The position numbers were made by a program, and so were the translations under genes. Source: an uncultured Roseibium sp. (GTDB taxonomy: Bacteria > Pseudomonadota > Alphaproteobacteria > Rhizobiales > Stappiaceae). Taken from it: a DNA stretch of 64,000 nucleotides. The notes under the pieces were generated by a model. That model worked only from the letters and a program-made list of their open reading frames with translations, was not told the origin of the DNA and searched no databases. Numbering within the stretch: the stretch's first letter is position 1; every line of letters starts with the position of its first letter. The stretch covers positions 1 through 64,000 of the forward strand of contig NZ_CANMNP010000010.1 of the NCBI RefSeq assembly GCF_947499295.1. Reading direction: 5' to 3'. Of this stretch, positions 53,872-64,000 are shown in pieces.

Positions 53872-54378
53872 ATGACTCGTATAGCGCTTTATCCCGGTTC
53901 GTTTGATCCGGTCACAAACGGCCACATGGATATTCTACGCCAGGCACTCGCCTTGGCCGACAAGGTGGTGGTGGCTATTGGGATCCATCCCGGCAAAACC
54001 CCTCTTTTCTCTTTCGAAGAACGCGTTGAGCTGCTCCATGCGTCTGCAAGAGTTGAATTCAGTCCCGAGGAAACGGCGCGGATTGAAGTGATTTCATTTT
54101 CCGATCTGGTGATTAACACTGCAAGAACGCAAGGCGCGGCCTATCTTGTGCGTGGTCTTCGAGACGGAACCGACCTTGACTATGAGATGCAAATGGCAGG
54201 CATGAACGGCACGCTTGAGCCGGGGATCAAGACGGTCTTTTTGCCTGCATCACCGGCAGTGCGCCACATCACGGCCACGTTAGTGCGTCAAATCGCAAAA
54301 ATGGGCGGAGAAATCTCCGCGTTTGTACCGGAGCCTGTTGCCGAGCCTCTCAGACATCGGGCATTACCCGGTTCATGA
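53872..54378 (+). CDS. coaD: Phosphopantetheine adenylyltransferase
   Basis: [40 protein letters not shown]. Confidence 0.96.
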   Translation: MTRIALYPGSFDPVTNGHMDILRQALALADKVVVAIGIHPGKTPLFSFEERVELLHASARVEFSPEETARIEVISFSDLVINTARTQGAAYLVRGLRDGTDLDYEMQMAGMNGTLEPGIKTVFLPASPAVRHITATLVRQIAKMGGEISAFVPEPVAEPLRHRALPGS

Positions 54379-54414
54379 TTGAAATTTCTCTGACCTGAAC
54401 CTTAGGAGTCTCCA

Positions 54415-54951
54415 GTGTCACGATTGTTTACAGTTTTCGCCGTTCTGGCGTCGTTTCTGATCCTGCCGGTTTTCGGTGCCCAGGCGGCAGATCCCGAGAA
54501 CACCCTTTACCTCGACCTGAAAGATGGACGGGTTACGATCGAGCTTCGGCCGGACGTTGCCCCCAACCACGTTGAGCGCATCAAGCAATTGACACGCGAT
54601 GGTTTCTACGACGGCATCGTCTTTCACAGGGTGATTGATGGGTTCATGGCCCAAACCGGTGATCCGACTGGAACCGGAAGTGGGGGATCGAATCTTCCCG
54701 ACATAGCAGCTGAATTCAGCAATGCATCTTTCAAACGCGGCACGCTTGGCATGGCTCGTGCCTCAGATCCAAACAGCGCCAACTCGCAATTCTTCATCAT
54801 GTTCAACGATGGCGGCTGGTTGAACGGACAATACACCGTATTCGGTGAAGTCGTTGATGGCATGGATGTCGTTGACAAGATCACCCGCGGCGAACCGCCC
54901 GCAAACCCGGATAAAATCATCAAAATGCAGGTCGCCGCTGACGCCGGCTAG
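54415..54951 (+). CDS. Exported peptidyl-prolyl isomerase (cyclophilin); GTG start
   Basis: Signal peptide; FYDGIVFHRVIDGFMAQTGDPTGTG. Confidence 0.93.
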   Translation: MSRLFTVFAVLASFLILPVFGAQAADPENTLYLDLKDGRVTIELRPDVAPNHVERIKQLTRDGFYDGIVFHRVIDGFMAQTGDPTGTGSGGSNLPDIAAEFSNASFKRGTLGMARASDPNSANSQFFIMFNDGGWLNGQYTVFGEVVDGMDVVDKITRGEPPANPDKIIKMQVAADAG

Positions 54952-54993
54952 CCTTCTCAACAACGCCTTTTTAGGACTCAAGGAGCGAATTAA

Positions 54994-55467
54994 ATGGCTG
55001 AAATCAAAGATGCCGAAAACACGTTGATCATGGAAACCAACCAGGGTCAGGTTGTTATAGAACTGAAACCCGACCTTGCACCGACACATGTCGCTCGGAT
55101 CAAGGAACTTGTCCGCGAAGGCTTTTATGACGGCATCGTGTTTCACCGTGTCATTGATGGTTTCATGGCCCAGACCGGTTGTCCGCAAGGAACAGGAACT
55201 GGCGGTTCAGGTCAAAAACTGAAGGCCGAGTTCAGCCAGGAAAAACACATCCGCGGCACATGTTCCATGGCACGTGCCATGGATCCCAACTCCGGCGACA
55301 GCCAGTTTTTCATCTGCTTTACCGACGCACCCTGGCTTGATGGTCAGTACACGGTTTGGGGTGTCGTGATCGACGGTATGGACAATGTCGACAAGATCAA
55401 GCGCGGCGAACCTGTGGTCGATCCCGACAATATCGTTTCTTTGAAGGTCGCGGCCGACGCGGCCTGA
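54994..55467 (+). CDS. Cytosolic peptidyl-prolyl isomerase (cyclophilin)
   Basis: FYDGIVFHRVIDGFMAQTGCPQGTGTGGSGQ. Confidence 0.93.
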   Translation: MAEIKDAENTLIMETNQGQVVIELKPDLAPTHVARIKELVREGFYDGIVFHRVIDGFMAQTGCPQGTGTGGSGQKLKAEFSQEKHIRGTCSMARAMDPNSGDSQFFICFTDAPWLDGQYTVWGVVIDGMDNVDKIKRGEPVVDPDNIVSLKVAADAA

Positions 55468-55494
55468 CTCAAAATTTTCCAGGTATAGCGATCG

Positions 55495-55525
55495 AAACGG
55501 CGCGGCAAAATTTGTCGCGCCGTTT
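55495..55525 (+). terminator. Rho-independent terminator
   Basis: AAACGGCGCG-gcaaaatttgt-CGCGCCGTTTT. Confidence 0.8.
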
Positions 55526-55669
55526 TGGGTGGTGCCGTATTTGGGCTCCTTGAGTTGACCGGATCCCGATCGCCCTTTATGAGCCGCTGACCTGATCCTG
55601 TCCCGTTCACTTCAATCAGAGCTGTTCTCGTATTTCGGCAGCTTAATACCAGCGAAAAACCTGAGCGTT

Positions 55670-56743
55670 ATGCGTGTTGATACTTTTGATTTTGACCTCC
55701 CAAACGAGCGGATCGCATTGCGCCCGGCAAGGCCACGAGATTCAGCGCGTATGCTCGTAGTCAAGCCAGGTGAGTACGATCCGCTAACCGACAAGGGTAT
55801 AAGGGATCTGACCAGTATTTTAGAGCCCGGTGATGCCCTCGTGTTCAACGATACCCGGGTCATTCCTGCGCAACTTGAAGGAACGCGCTTGCGTGGTGAT
55901 ATCAGCGCTGGAGTGGGTGCAACGCTTCACATGCGGACCGGTTCAAGCAGCTGGAAGGCTTTTGTCCGTCCTGCAAAGAAGCTTCAGGTTGGCGACACCA
56001 TCCTATTCGAAGGATTTGGAGCAAGACTGACTGCTGAAGTCGCTGAAAAATCTGATGGTGGCGAAGTTCTTTTGGTTTTTGACCAAGATGGCCCCGCACT
56101 TGATGCGGCAATCGCAGCTGTCGGGCACATTCCTCTTCCACCTTACATCGCACAAAAACGTGGCGAAGATGAACAGGATCGCAAGGACTACCAGACAATT
56201 TTTGCCGAAAAGGATGGCGCCGTTGCGGCCCCGACGGCCGGCCTGCATTTTACTTCGGACCTTCTTCAGGCTTTGACACAGCATGGGGTGGAACAGCACT
56301 GCGTAACGCTGCATGTCGGTGCAGGAACGTTTCTTCCAGTTAAGGCAGAGGACACCAACGACCACAAGATGCACGCCGAGTGGGGAGAAATCTCAGAAGA
56401 TACCGCAGAGGCGCTAAGGGCGGTGAAAGCACGCGGCAACAAGGTCGTAAGTGTCGGAACAACATCACTGCGGATTCTGGAGAGCTCTGCTCAAATCACT
56501 GGTGAAATCACGGCGTTTGCCGGCGAAACAGCAATCTTTATCACTCCGGGTTATCGCTTCCTCGCAATTGATGCTCTCATGACCAATTTCCATCTTCCGC
56601 GATCCACGTTGTTCATGCTTGTGTCAGCGTTTTCCGGACTTGAGACAATGCGCGCTGCATATCAACACGCGATCGAACATGAATACCGCTTCTATAGCTA
56701 TGGCGACGCCTCACTGCTGTTCCCACAGCACGGCGCGGTTTAG
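55670..56743 (+). CDS. queA: S-adenosylmethionine:tRNA ribosyltransferase-isomerase
   Basis: [36 protein letters not shown]; followed by tgt. Confidence 0.95.
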   Translation: MRVDTFDFDLPNERIALRPARPRDSARMLVVKPGEYDPLTDKGIRDLTSILEPGDALVFNDTRVIPAQLEGTRLRGDISAGVGATLHMRTGSSSWKAFVRPAKKLQVGDTILFEGFGARLTAEVAEKSDGGEVLLVFDQDGPALDAAIAAVGHIPLPPYIAQKRGEDEQDRKDYQTIFAEKDGAVAAPTAGLHFTSDLLQALTQHGVEQHCVTLHVGAGTFLPVKAEDTNDHKMHAEWGEISEDTAEALRAVKARGNKVVSVGTTSLRILESSAQITGEITAFAGETAIFITPGYRFLAIDALMTNFHLPRSTLFMLVSAFSGLETMRAAYQHAIEHEYRFYSYGDASLLFPQHGAV

Positions 56744-56750
56744 GAAAATC

Positions 56751-57902
56751 ATGACCGAGCAGAACAAAAAGTTTGGTTTCAAGCTGATCTCAACCGACGG
56801 GATGGCACGCCGGGGAGAAATAACAACGCCCCATGGAGTGGTTCGCACACCCGCCTTTATGCCCGTTGGCACACAGGCAACGGTGAAGGCAATGTATCCT
56901 GAACAGGTTCGCGAAACCGGTTCGGATGTTGTTCTTGGCAACACCTATCACTTGATGCTTCGACCATCGGCCGAGCGGGTCGAAAGACTTGGTGGATTGC
57001 ACAAGTTCATGAACTGGCCGCACACCATCCTGACAGACAGTGGCGGATTTCAGGTGATGTCTCTCGCACAATTGCGCAAACTGGATGAGGATGGTGTCCG
57101 GTTTCAAAGCCACATTGATGGTTCCAGGCATCACCTGACACCGGAGCGCTCGGTCGAGATACAGGGCTTGCTTGGTTCAGATATTCAGATGCAGCTTGAT
57201 GAGTGCATCAAGCTTCCAAGCCCGAAAGAAGAAGTTCAGCGCGCCATGGAACTGTCTCTGAGATGGGCAGAACGTTCTCGCAGGCAATTTGAAGACATGA
57301 ACGGTCCACACAAGGGGCAAGGGCTGTACGGGATCGTGCAAGGTGGTGACCAACCTGACCTGCGTATCCGGTCCGCGCAGGAACTGGGAAAAATACCGTT
57401 TGAAGGGTTTTCCGTTGGCGGACTTGCTGTAGGAGAGCCACAAGAAGTCATGTTGAGCATGCTCGACATTACAACACCAGTCATGCCGATTGATAAGCCT
57501 CGGTACCTCATGGGTGTGGGCACGCCTGATGATCTTCTTGAAAGTGTCAAACGCGGTATCGATCAGTTCGATTGCGTCATGCCAACACGGGCAGGCCGAC
57601 ATGGCTTGGCCTATACCCGTTTCGGCAAGGTCAATCTGAAAAACGCGCGTCACCAAGACGACCCGAGACCCCTAGATGAAGAGAGCAGCTGTCCTGCATC
57701 AAGCACTTACAGCAGGGCCTATCTGCATCACCTTGTTCGCTCTGGCGAGGGGCTCGCGGGCATGCTGTTGACCTGGAACAACATTGCTTACTACCAACAG
57801 CTTATGCAGGGCATGCGCGATGCCATTGAATCTGGACGTTTTGACGACTTTTATTCAAAAACCAAAGAGGATTGGGCACGGGGAGATATTCCCGCACTCT
57901 AG
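56751..57902 (+). CDS. tgt: tRNA-guanine transglycosylase
   Basis: [17 protein letters not shown]; start MTEQNKKF at 56751. Confidence 0.96.
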   Translation: MTEQNKKFGFKLISTDGMARRGEITTPHGVVRTPAFMPVGTQATVKAMYPEQVRETGSDVVLGNTYHLMLRPSAERVERLGGLHKFMNWPHTILTDSGGFQVMSLAQLRKLDEDGVRFQSHIDGSRHHLTPERSVEIQGLLGSDIQMQLDECIKLPSPKEEVQRAMELSLRWAERSRRQFEDMNGPHKGQGLYGIVQGGDQPDLRIRSAQELGKIPFEGFSVGGLAVGEPQEVMLSMLDITTPVMPIDKPRYLMGVGTPDDLLESVKRGIDQFDCVMPTRAGRHGLAYTRFGKVNLKNARHQDDPRPLDEESSCPASSTYSRAYLHHLVRSGEGLAGMLLTWNNIAYYQQLMQGMRDAIESGRFDDFYSKTKEDWARGDIPAL

Positions 57903-57947
57903 AGCGGCGTTTTTGGAACGACAGTAAAGCGCTTTTATCAAACGAGG

Positions 57948-58382
57948 CTAAGCCGAAATACCGTCAGATTTGGTCAGGTAGCAGCCTGATATGCGCCAAG
58001 AGCCGTCATCCTGTTTTTCGAAACTATACAGCGCGAGCCAGTTTTTGCCCTTGGGCCCAGTTACATAGACCTCCTGGGTCGGTCCCAACTTCGTCATCTT
58101 GGATTGTCCGAAAGTAACACTCTTGGGTCGATACACCGGTTGATATCCCTGACGTACCATTTCCATGAAAAATTCAGGTGTCTGGAATTGTTGCTGAAGG
58201 GAATTTGTCGCGAAAGAGAACGCCGCTTTGGCATTTCCGGAGGCAAAGGCTGTCATCTGGTTCTTGATGATTTTTTGCAATATGCCACTGTCTGGCGCTT
58301 CCTCGGCCTGCGCGCCACCCAGACACAAAAAAACGCCAAGACCCGCAGCTGCAACTGTCTTCCAGAAATGAGTTTGAGCCAT
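57948..58382 (-). CDS. DUF4864-like exported protein
   Basis: Signal peptide; IIKNQMTAFASGNAKAAFSFATNSLQQQFQTPEFFMEMVRQGY. Confidence 0.75.
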   Translation of the reverse strand: MAQTHFWKTVAAAGLGVFLCLGGAQAEEAPDSGILQKIIKNQMTAFASGNAKAAFSFATNSLQQQFQTPEFFMEMVRQGYQPVYRPKSVTFGQSKMTKLGPTQEVYVTGPKGKNWLALYSFEKQDDGSWRISGCYLTKSDGISA

Positions 58383-58565
58383 GATCGGTGTCTCCTTTTC
58401 TGAACCCGATCAGTATACGGCGCATTTGTTTAACCAGATCGCAAAATGAGAGTAATCCCCGACGTCAACAGGCAGACTTCTTTTGCCAAAAACGAAACAA
58501 TAGTCATACAAGTGTCAATAAATTACAGATTTTACTCAGTTTCTGATCTAAAAAAGCTTGAAAAA

Positions 58566-59903
58566 TCAAAGACGCCACAGCGTGACGTTGTCGGGCACGG
58601 TTTCGCGATCAAGAACAGCCGGTATGTCCGCCACAAGGCCACTGCCGTTCATAAGAACTGAAGTGGCCATTTGCCAGCTGCCATCACCTTGTAAAAATTG
58701 ACTATGCGGAACTGCCAGAACCACCACGTGTGATTCTCGTAACTGCTCAAGATCGCTCAAGTTGATCCCATACTCCTCTTTAACCTGATCATGGTCGGCA
58801 AGCGGATCGTGGACGAGGACCTCGGCGCCGAACTTCTCAAACTCGTGGATCAGGTCGACCACCTTTGAGTTTCGAGTATCTGGAACATCAGCCTTGTAGG
58901 TAATTCCGAGAACGGCAATTTTCAGCGGCATTGGCTGACCAAGTTTAACGCTTTCCTGAATAACTTTCCCGGCAACAAATCCAGGCATCGCTTCATTGGT
59001 GCCTCGACCGGCCAGGATCACTTGCGGTGTCATGCCGATTTCATGTGCTTTGTGGGTCAGGTAATAGGGGTCAACCCCAATACAGTGACCACCGACCAGT
59101 CCAGGCTGAAACGGCAGAAAGTTCCATTTCGTTGCGGACCCAGCCAACACATCTCGAGTGTCGATCCCTATCTGGTGAAACATCATCGACAATTCATTCA
59201 TCAATGCGATGTTCAAATCGCGCTGAGTGTTTTCGATCACCTTTGATGCTTCCGCCACCTTGATGGAAGGAGCTTTGTGAATGCCGGCGCTGACGACGCT
59301 GCCATAGAGGTCTGCAAGCAGCTCTGTTGCTGCTTCTGAAGATGCGGAAACGATCTTGGTTATGTCAGCAAATCCACGCTGGCCGTCGCCGGGGTTTATT
59401 CGTTCGGGAGAATAACCAACTTCAAATCCGTCACGCACTGTCAGCTTTGAAACGCGTTCGAGCAGGGGCACGGCAACCTCTTCGGTTGCTCCAGGAAAAA
59501 CTGTCGATTCAAAAACGACTATTGAGCCGCGTTTCATGTTGCGACCGACCGTTTCCGCTGCACTCTTGAAAGGTGTCAAATCCGGTCGTTTTGCGTCATC
59601 CACCGGTGTGGGGACTGCAACAATGAAGACTTCGCAGTGTTTCAGTGAATTCTCGTCTGAGGAAAAAGACAGGCAGTCTTGATTGAGTTCTTCTGCAGAA
59701 ACCGAGGCTGTACTGTCGTGTCCGGCTATCAACTCATCAAGCCTGCTCTGGCTGATATCAAATCCAAGAACATCATAGCCTTTCCCAGCAAAGGCAACTG
59801 CCACCGGTAGGCCGACATATCCGAGACCGATCACGGCTATCTTGAGCTGGGAAAGATTACTACTGGTCATGGAGGTTCCTGAACAAGGGAAGAGCCGAAC
59901 CAC
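58566..59903 (-). CDS. Nucleotide sugar dehydrogenase (UDP-sugar 6-dehydrogenase)
   Basis: IGLGYVGLPVAVAFAGKGYDVLGFDI; GGHCIGVDPYYLT. Confidence 0.93.
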   Translation of the reverse strand: MVRLFPCSGTSMTSSNLSQLKIAVIGLGYVGLPVAVAFAGKGYDVLGFDISQSRLDELIAGHDSTASVSAEELNQDCLSFSSDENSLKHCEVFIVAVPTPVDDAKRPDLTPFKSAAETVGRNMKRGSIVVFESTVFPGATEEVAVPLLERVSKLTVRDGFEVGYSPERINPGDGQRGFADITKIVSASSEAATELLADLYGSVVSAGIHKAPSIKVAEASKVIENTQRDLNIALMNELSMMFHQIGIDTRDVLAGSATKWNFLPFQPGLVGGHCIGVDPYYLTHKAHEIGMTPQVILAGRGTNEAMPGFVAGKVIQESVKLGQPMPLKIAVLGITYKADVPDTRNSKVVDLIHEFEKFGAEVLVHDPLADHDQVKEEYGINLSDLEQLRESHVVVLAVPHSQFLQGDGSWQMATSVLMNGSGLVADIPAVLDRETVPDNVTLWRL

Positions 59904-59975
59904 CTGTTGGTGATCCGGCTCTGTCCTAATCCGTTCTTCGAAGTCTTTTCAAGCCCACTGGCAATCAGGAAGCTA

Positions 59976-60869
59976 TTATTCGGCGGCCAGAGGTTGCTGG
60001 ATCATTTCCTTCATGAATGGAACCAACTCTTCCGCAAGAGCCGGGTCGTCCATTCCGAAGGCGATGTTAGCCGACAGAAAGCCGGGTTTGCTGCCGCAAT
60101 CGTAGCTGCGGCCTTCAAACTTCAGCGAAGCAAAGGACTGCTCTTTCATCATTGAAAGCATACTATCTGTCAGCTGAATCTCGCCACCTGCACCTTTGGT
60201 CTGATTTGACAAGAGTTCAAAAATCTCAGGCTGCAGAATGTATCTTCCGGTGATCATCAAATTTGAAGGTGCGGTACCTGGTGCCGGTTTTTCAACCATG
60301 TTTGAGATCTTGCTGGCATTGTCGTTGATTTTTGCGGCGAGCTCGACAATTCCGTATTGATGGGTCTGATCATCCGGCACTTCTTCAACGGCAATGACGT
60401 TGCCGCCCGTCTGATCGTAGAGATCAACCATCTGCCTGAGGCAACTGACTTGCGATTTGATGATTACGTCAGGCAACAGGATCGCAAACGGCTCATCACC
60501 GATAATATCTCGTGCGCACCAAATCGCATGCCCCAGACCGAGTGGCGCTTGCTGGCGGGTGAAACTTGTAGAACCGGGCTCAGGCCGGTGCTTTTCCAAA
60601 AGTTCGAGCGCAGCGTCCTTGTTACGGGACCGGAGAGTATCTTCAAGCTCGTATGCCACGTCGAAATGATCTTCGATGACATGCTTGTTGCGACCAGTCA
60701 CAAAAACAATGTGCTCAATTCCAGCCGCCCTTGCTTCATCGACAACGTACTGGATGATCGGCCGGTCAACAATTGTGAGCATTTCCTTCGGCACGGCTTT
60801 CGTAGCCGGCAGAAATCTTGTCCCGAGTCCGGCCACAGGCAGCACGGCCTTGCGAATTGGCTTTTTCAT
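59976..60869 (-). CDS. galU: UTP-glucose-1-phosphate uridylyltransferase
   Basis: AVLPVAGLGTRFLPATKAVPKEMLTIVDRPIIQYVVDEA; start MKKPIRKAV at 60869. Confidence 0.95.
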   Translation of the reverse strand: MKKPIRKAVLPVAGLGTRFLPATKAVPKEMLTIVDRPIIQYVVDEARAAGIEHIVFVTGRNKHVIEDHFDVAYELEDTLRSRNKDAALELLEKHRPEPGSTSFTRQQAPLGLGHAIWCARDIIGDEPFAILLPDVIIKSQVSCLRQMVDLYDQTGGNVIAVEEVPDDQTHQYGIVELAAKINDNASKISNMVEKPAPGTAPSNLMITGRYILQPEIFELLSNQTKGAGGEIQLTDSMLSMMKEQSFASLKFEGRSYDCGSKPGFLSANIAFGMDDPALAEELVPFMKEMIQQPLAAE

Positions 60870-61256
60870 TTTTGCCTTCCAATGCTTTGCGTCAGCTGTT
60901 TTTGAAGCGGAGAGGCCGGTGCACGACCCCATTGTTCAAACTACGGATCTAAAATCGCTAACAAAGGGTTATCTACTGAATGTCGATCTTTGCGATTAAG
61001 AGAATATGACCGCATGAGACATTTGTCGATTTCATTTTGTGCAACGCAATATTTTTGCTGGTTGTAAATTTGTCCGCAGGCTTGGAAATGTCGGCATTGC
61101 CGGGTTCTCGTTTCATTACATCTTCCAGGCGTTGGCATGTGCGAACCGCAGTTGCAGCAGACGCAAAAGAAGGCTATGCAATGCCGGAATCCTGTCCGAG
61201 GCCAACGTTTGCTAAGACAGGCGCGAACCGCGCCTTCTTATGCTAAAAAATGGTGA

Positions 61257-62108
61257 TTGATGTCCGAGCCTAATCGCGAAGTATCTGTTGGAAACGTAAC
61301 TTTCAGCAATTCTGCTCCATTCAGTCTGATTGCCGGGCCATGTGCAATGGAAAGCCGTGATCACGCCATGGAATGTGCAGAGGCAATCAAAGGAATTGCC
61401 GATGGCCTCGGTATTGGACTGGTCTATAAGAGTTCCTTTGACAAAGCCAACAGGACCTCACTCTCTGGAGGTAGAGGCGTCGGACTGAAAGACGCTTTGC
61501 CAATCTTTGCCGAAGTCAAAGAGAAATTTGGGCTTCCGGTTATTACAGACGTTCATTCCGCCGATCAATGCGCTTCAGTCGCTGAGGTGATCGACGTGCT
61601 TCAGATCCCAGCGTTCCTATGCCGGCAAACGGATCTTCTGGTTGCAGCAGCCAAGACCGGTAAGGCCGTCAATGTTAAGAAGGGACAGTTTCTCGCGCCC
61701 TGGGACATGAAAAATGTCCTGGCCAAGGTCACAGGCTCGGGCAATCCCAATGTTCTCCTGACCGAACGGGGTGCCAGTTTCGGATACAACACTCTTGTGA
61801 CCGACATGAGATCCCTGCCGATCATGGCGCAGACAGGGGCGCCCGTCGTATTCGATGCCACTCACTCAGTGCAGCAACCGGGCGGGCAGGGAGCATCCAC
61901 TGGTGGCGACAGAACAATGGTTCCCGTTCTCGCCCGTGCAGCGGTTGCCGTTGGCGTTGGCGCCTTGTTCATTGAAACGCATCCCGATCCGGACAAGGCA
62001 CCATCAGACGGACCGAACATGGTGCCGCTCAACAAGTTGGAAGCGTTGTTAAAACAGCTGCAGGCGATTGATGCCGTCGTGAAATCCCAGGCTGATGCAG
62101 CCGAGTAA
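61257..62108 (+). CDS. kdsA: 3-deoxy-8-phosphooctulonate synthase
   Basis: [43 protein letters not shown]. Confidence 0.96.
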   Translation: MMSEPNREVSVGNVTFSNSAPFSLIAGPCAMESRDHAMECAEAIKGIADGLGIGLVYKSSFDKANRTSLSGGRGVGLKDALPIFAEVKEKFGLPVITDVHSADQCASVAEVIDVLQIPAFLCRQTDLLVAAAKTGKAVNVKKGQFLAPWDMKNVLAKVTGSGNPNVLLTERGASFGYNTLVTDMRSLPIMAQTGAPVVFDATHSVQQPGGQGASTGGDRTMVPVLARAAVAVGVGALFIETHPDPDKAPSDGPNMVPLNKLEALLKQLQAIDAVVKSQADAAE

Positions 62109-62114
62109 TGTTTG

Positions 62115-62140
62115 GGCCGCACCGAAAAGTGCGGCCTTAT
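62115..62140 (+). terminator. Terminator after kdsA
   Basis: GGCCGCAC-CGAAAA-GTGCGGCC-TTATCTTT. Confidence 0.7.
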
Positions 62141-62199
62141 CTTTGGAGCGTCGTTCCGACCCTTAAGCCTTTTATCAGGCGTCCAGCAGTGCCGGTTAA

Positions 62200-63525
<1,326 letters not shown>

Positions 63526-63556
63526 GCCAATTAGGCCAGTTACGAACTCAAGAAAC

Positions 63557-63585
63557 AAAAAGCCCCGCTTGATCGCGGGGCTTTT
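63557..63585 (+). terminator. Terminator after eno
   Basis: AAAAGCCCCGC-ttgatc-GCGGGGCTTTT. Confidence 0.85.
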
Positions 63586-63601
63586 TACGTCTTGCCGTAG
63601 A

Positions 63602-64000
63602 TCAGTTTACCGTTTCGGTTTCCGGAAACGTGCGGGTTTCTTCCGCATGCTTCAACGCTGCGGCAATCGTTTCAGCCTTTTCTGCCCCGGCCAACACGAA
63701 CCGCCCATCAATGATGAAACACGGAACGCCTGTAATCCCGGACTCTTGCGCCTTGCCGATTTGAGCGATGGTCTTGTCGAGATCGGAATCCGTTTCAAAC
63801 AGCTGTTCAACCAGATCAGATTCCATACCTGCCTCGTCGGAAATCCTAACGAGAGTTTCGGATTTCGTTAGATCTTCTCCATCAAGGAAATAAGCTTTGA
63901 AAAGCCGCTCGACGACTTCGTCCTGCAGATCATCCGCTCTCGACCAGAGAATGAGTCGATGGCAGTCCAGTGTATTTGGCGACAATTTGATGGCATCGAA
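63602..64000 (-). CDS. DsbA/FrnE-like oxidoreductase (truncated by the right edge)
   Basis: LFKAYFLDGEDLTKSETLVRI...GITGVPCFIIDGRFVLAGAE. Confidence 0.85.
   Translation of the reverse strand, partial: FDAIKLSPNTLDCHRLILWSRADDLQDEVVERLFKAYFLDGEDLTKSETLVRISDEAGMESDLVEQLFETDSDLDKTIAQIGKAQESGITGVPCFIIDGRFVLAGAEKAETIAAALKHAEETRTFPETETVN

Overview
64 kb chromosomal window from an alphaproteobacterium (gene content resembles Roseibium/Labrenzia-like Stappiaceae; taxonomy is inference). Core parts: the 5' end of a large repetitive adhesin plus tandem type-I-secretion-like ABC exporters (1-5.5 kb); a MoxR/DUF58/vWA (Bat-like) operon, a HAD protein, an arylsulfatase interrupted by one in-frame TGA, and an octaheme-motif cytochrome c (5.5-16.7 kb); MarR, a secreted protein and cytochrome b561 (17.2-18.9 kb); then ppx-like, rlmE, guaB, RsmB-like, guaA, gyrA, coaD, two cyclophilins, queA, tgt, UDP-sugar dehydrogenase, galU, kdsA and eno (37.5-64 kb). 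Between them is an 18.2-kb integrated mobilizable island (19,022-37,240) in the 3' end of tRNA-Gln(CTG), bounded by a 23-bp direct repeat that I read directly. The island carries a tyrosine integrase, a MobC/relaxase pair, and a compact protein with motifs matching family-A DNA polymerase motifs A, B and C but no exonuclease domain. It also carries a five-gene same-strand cassette (SNF2/HepA-like helicase, type III Mod, type III Res, HipA-like kinase, DUF3037) that looks like a composite defence operon. The polymerase-like protein and the composite operon are the best candidates for undescribed biology. All family assignments come from motif recognition by eye; no searches were run.
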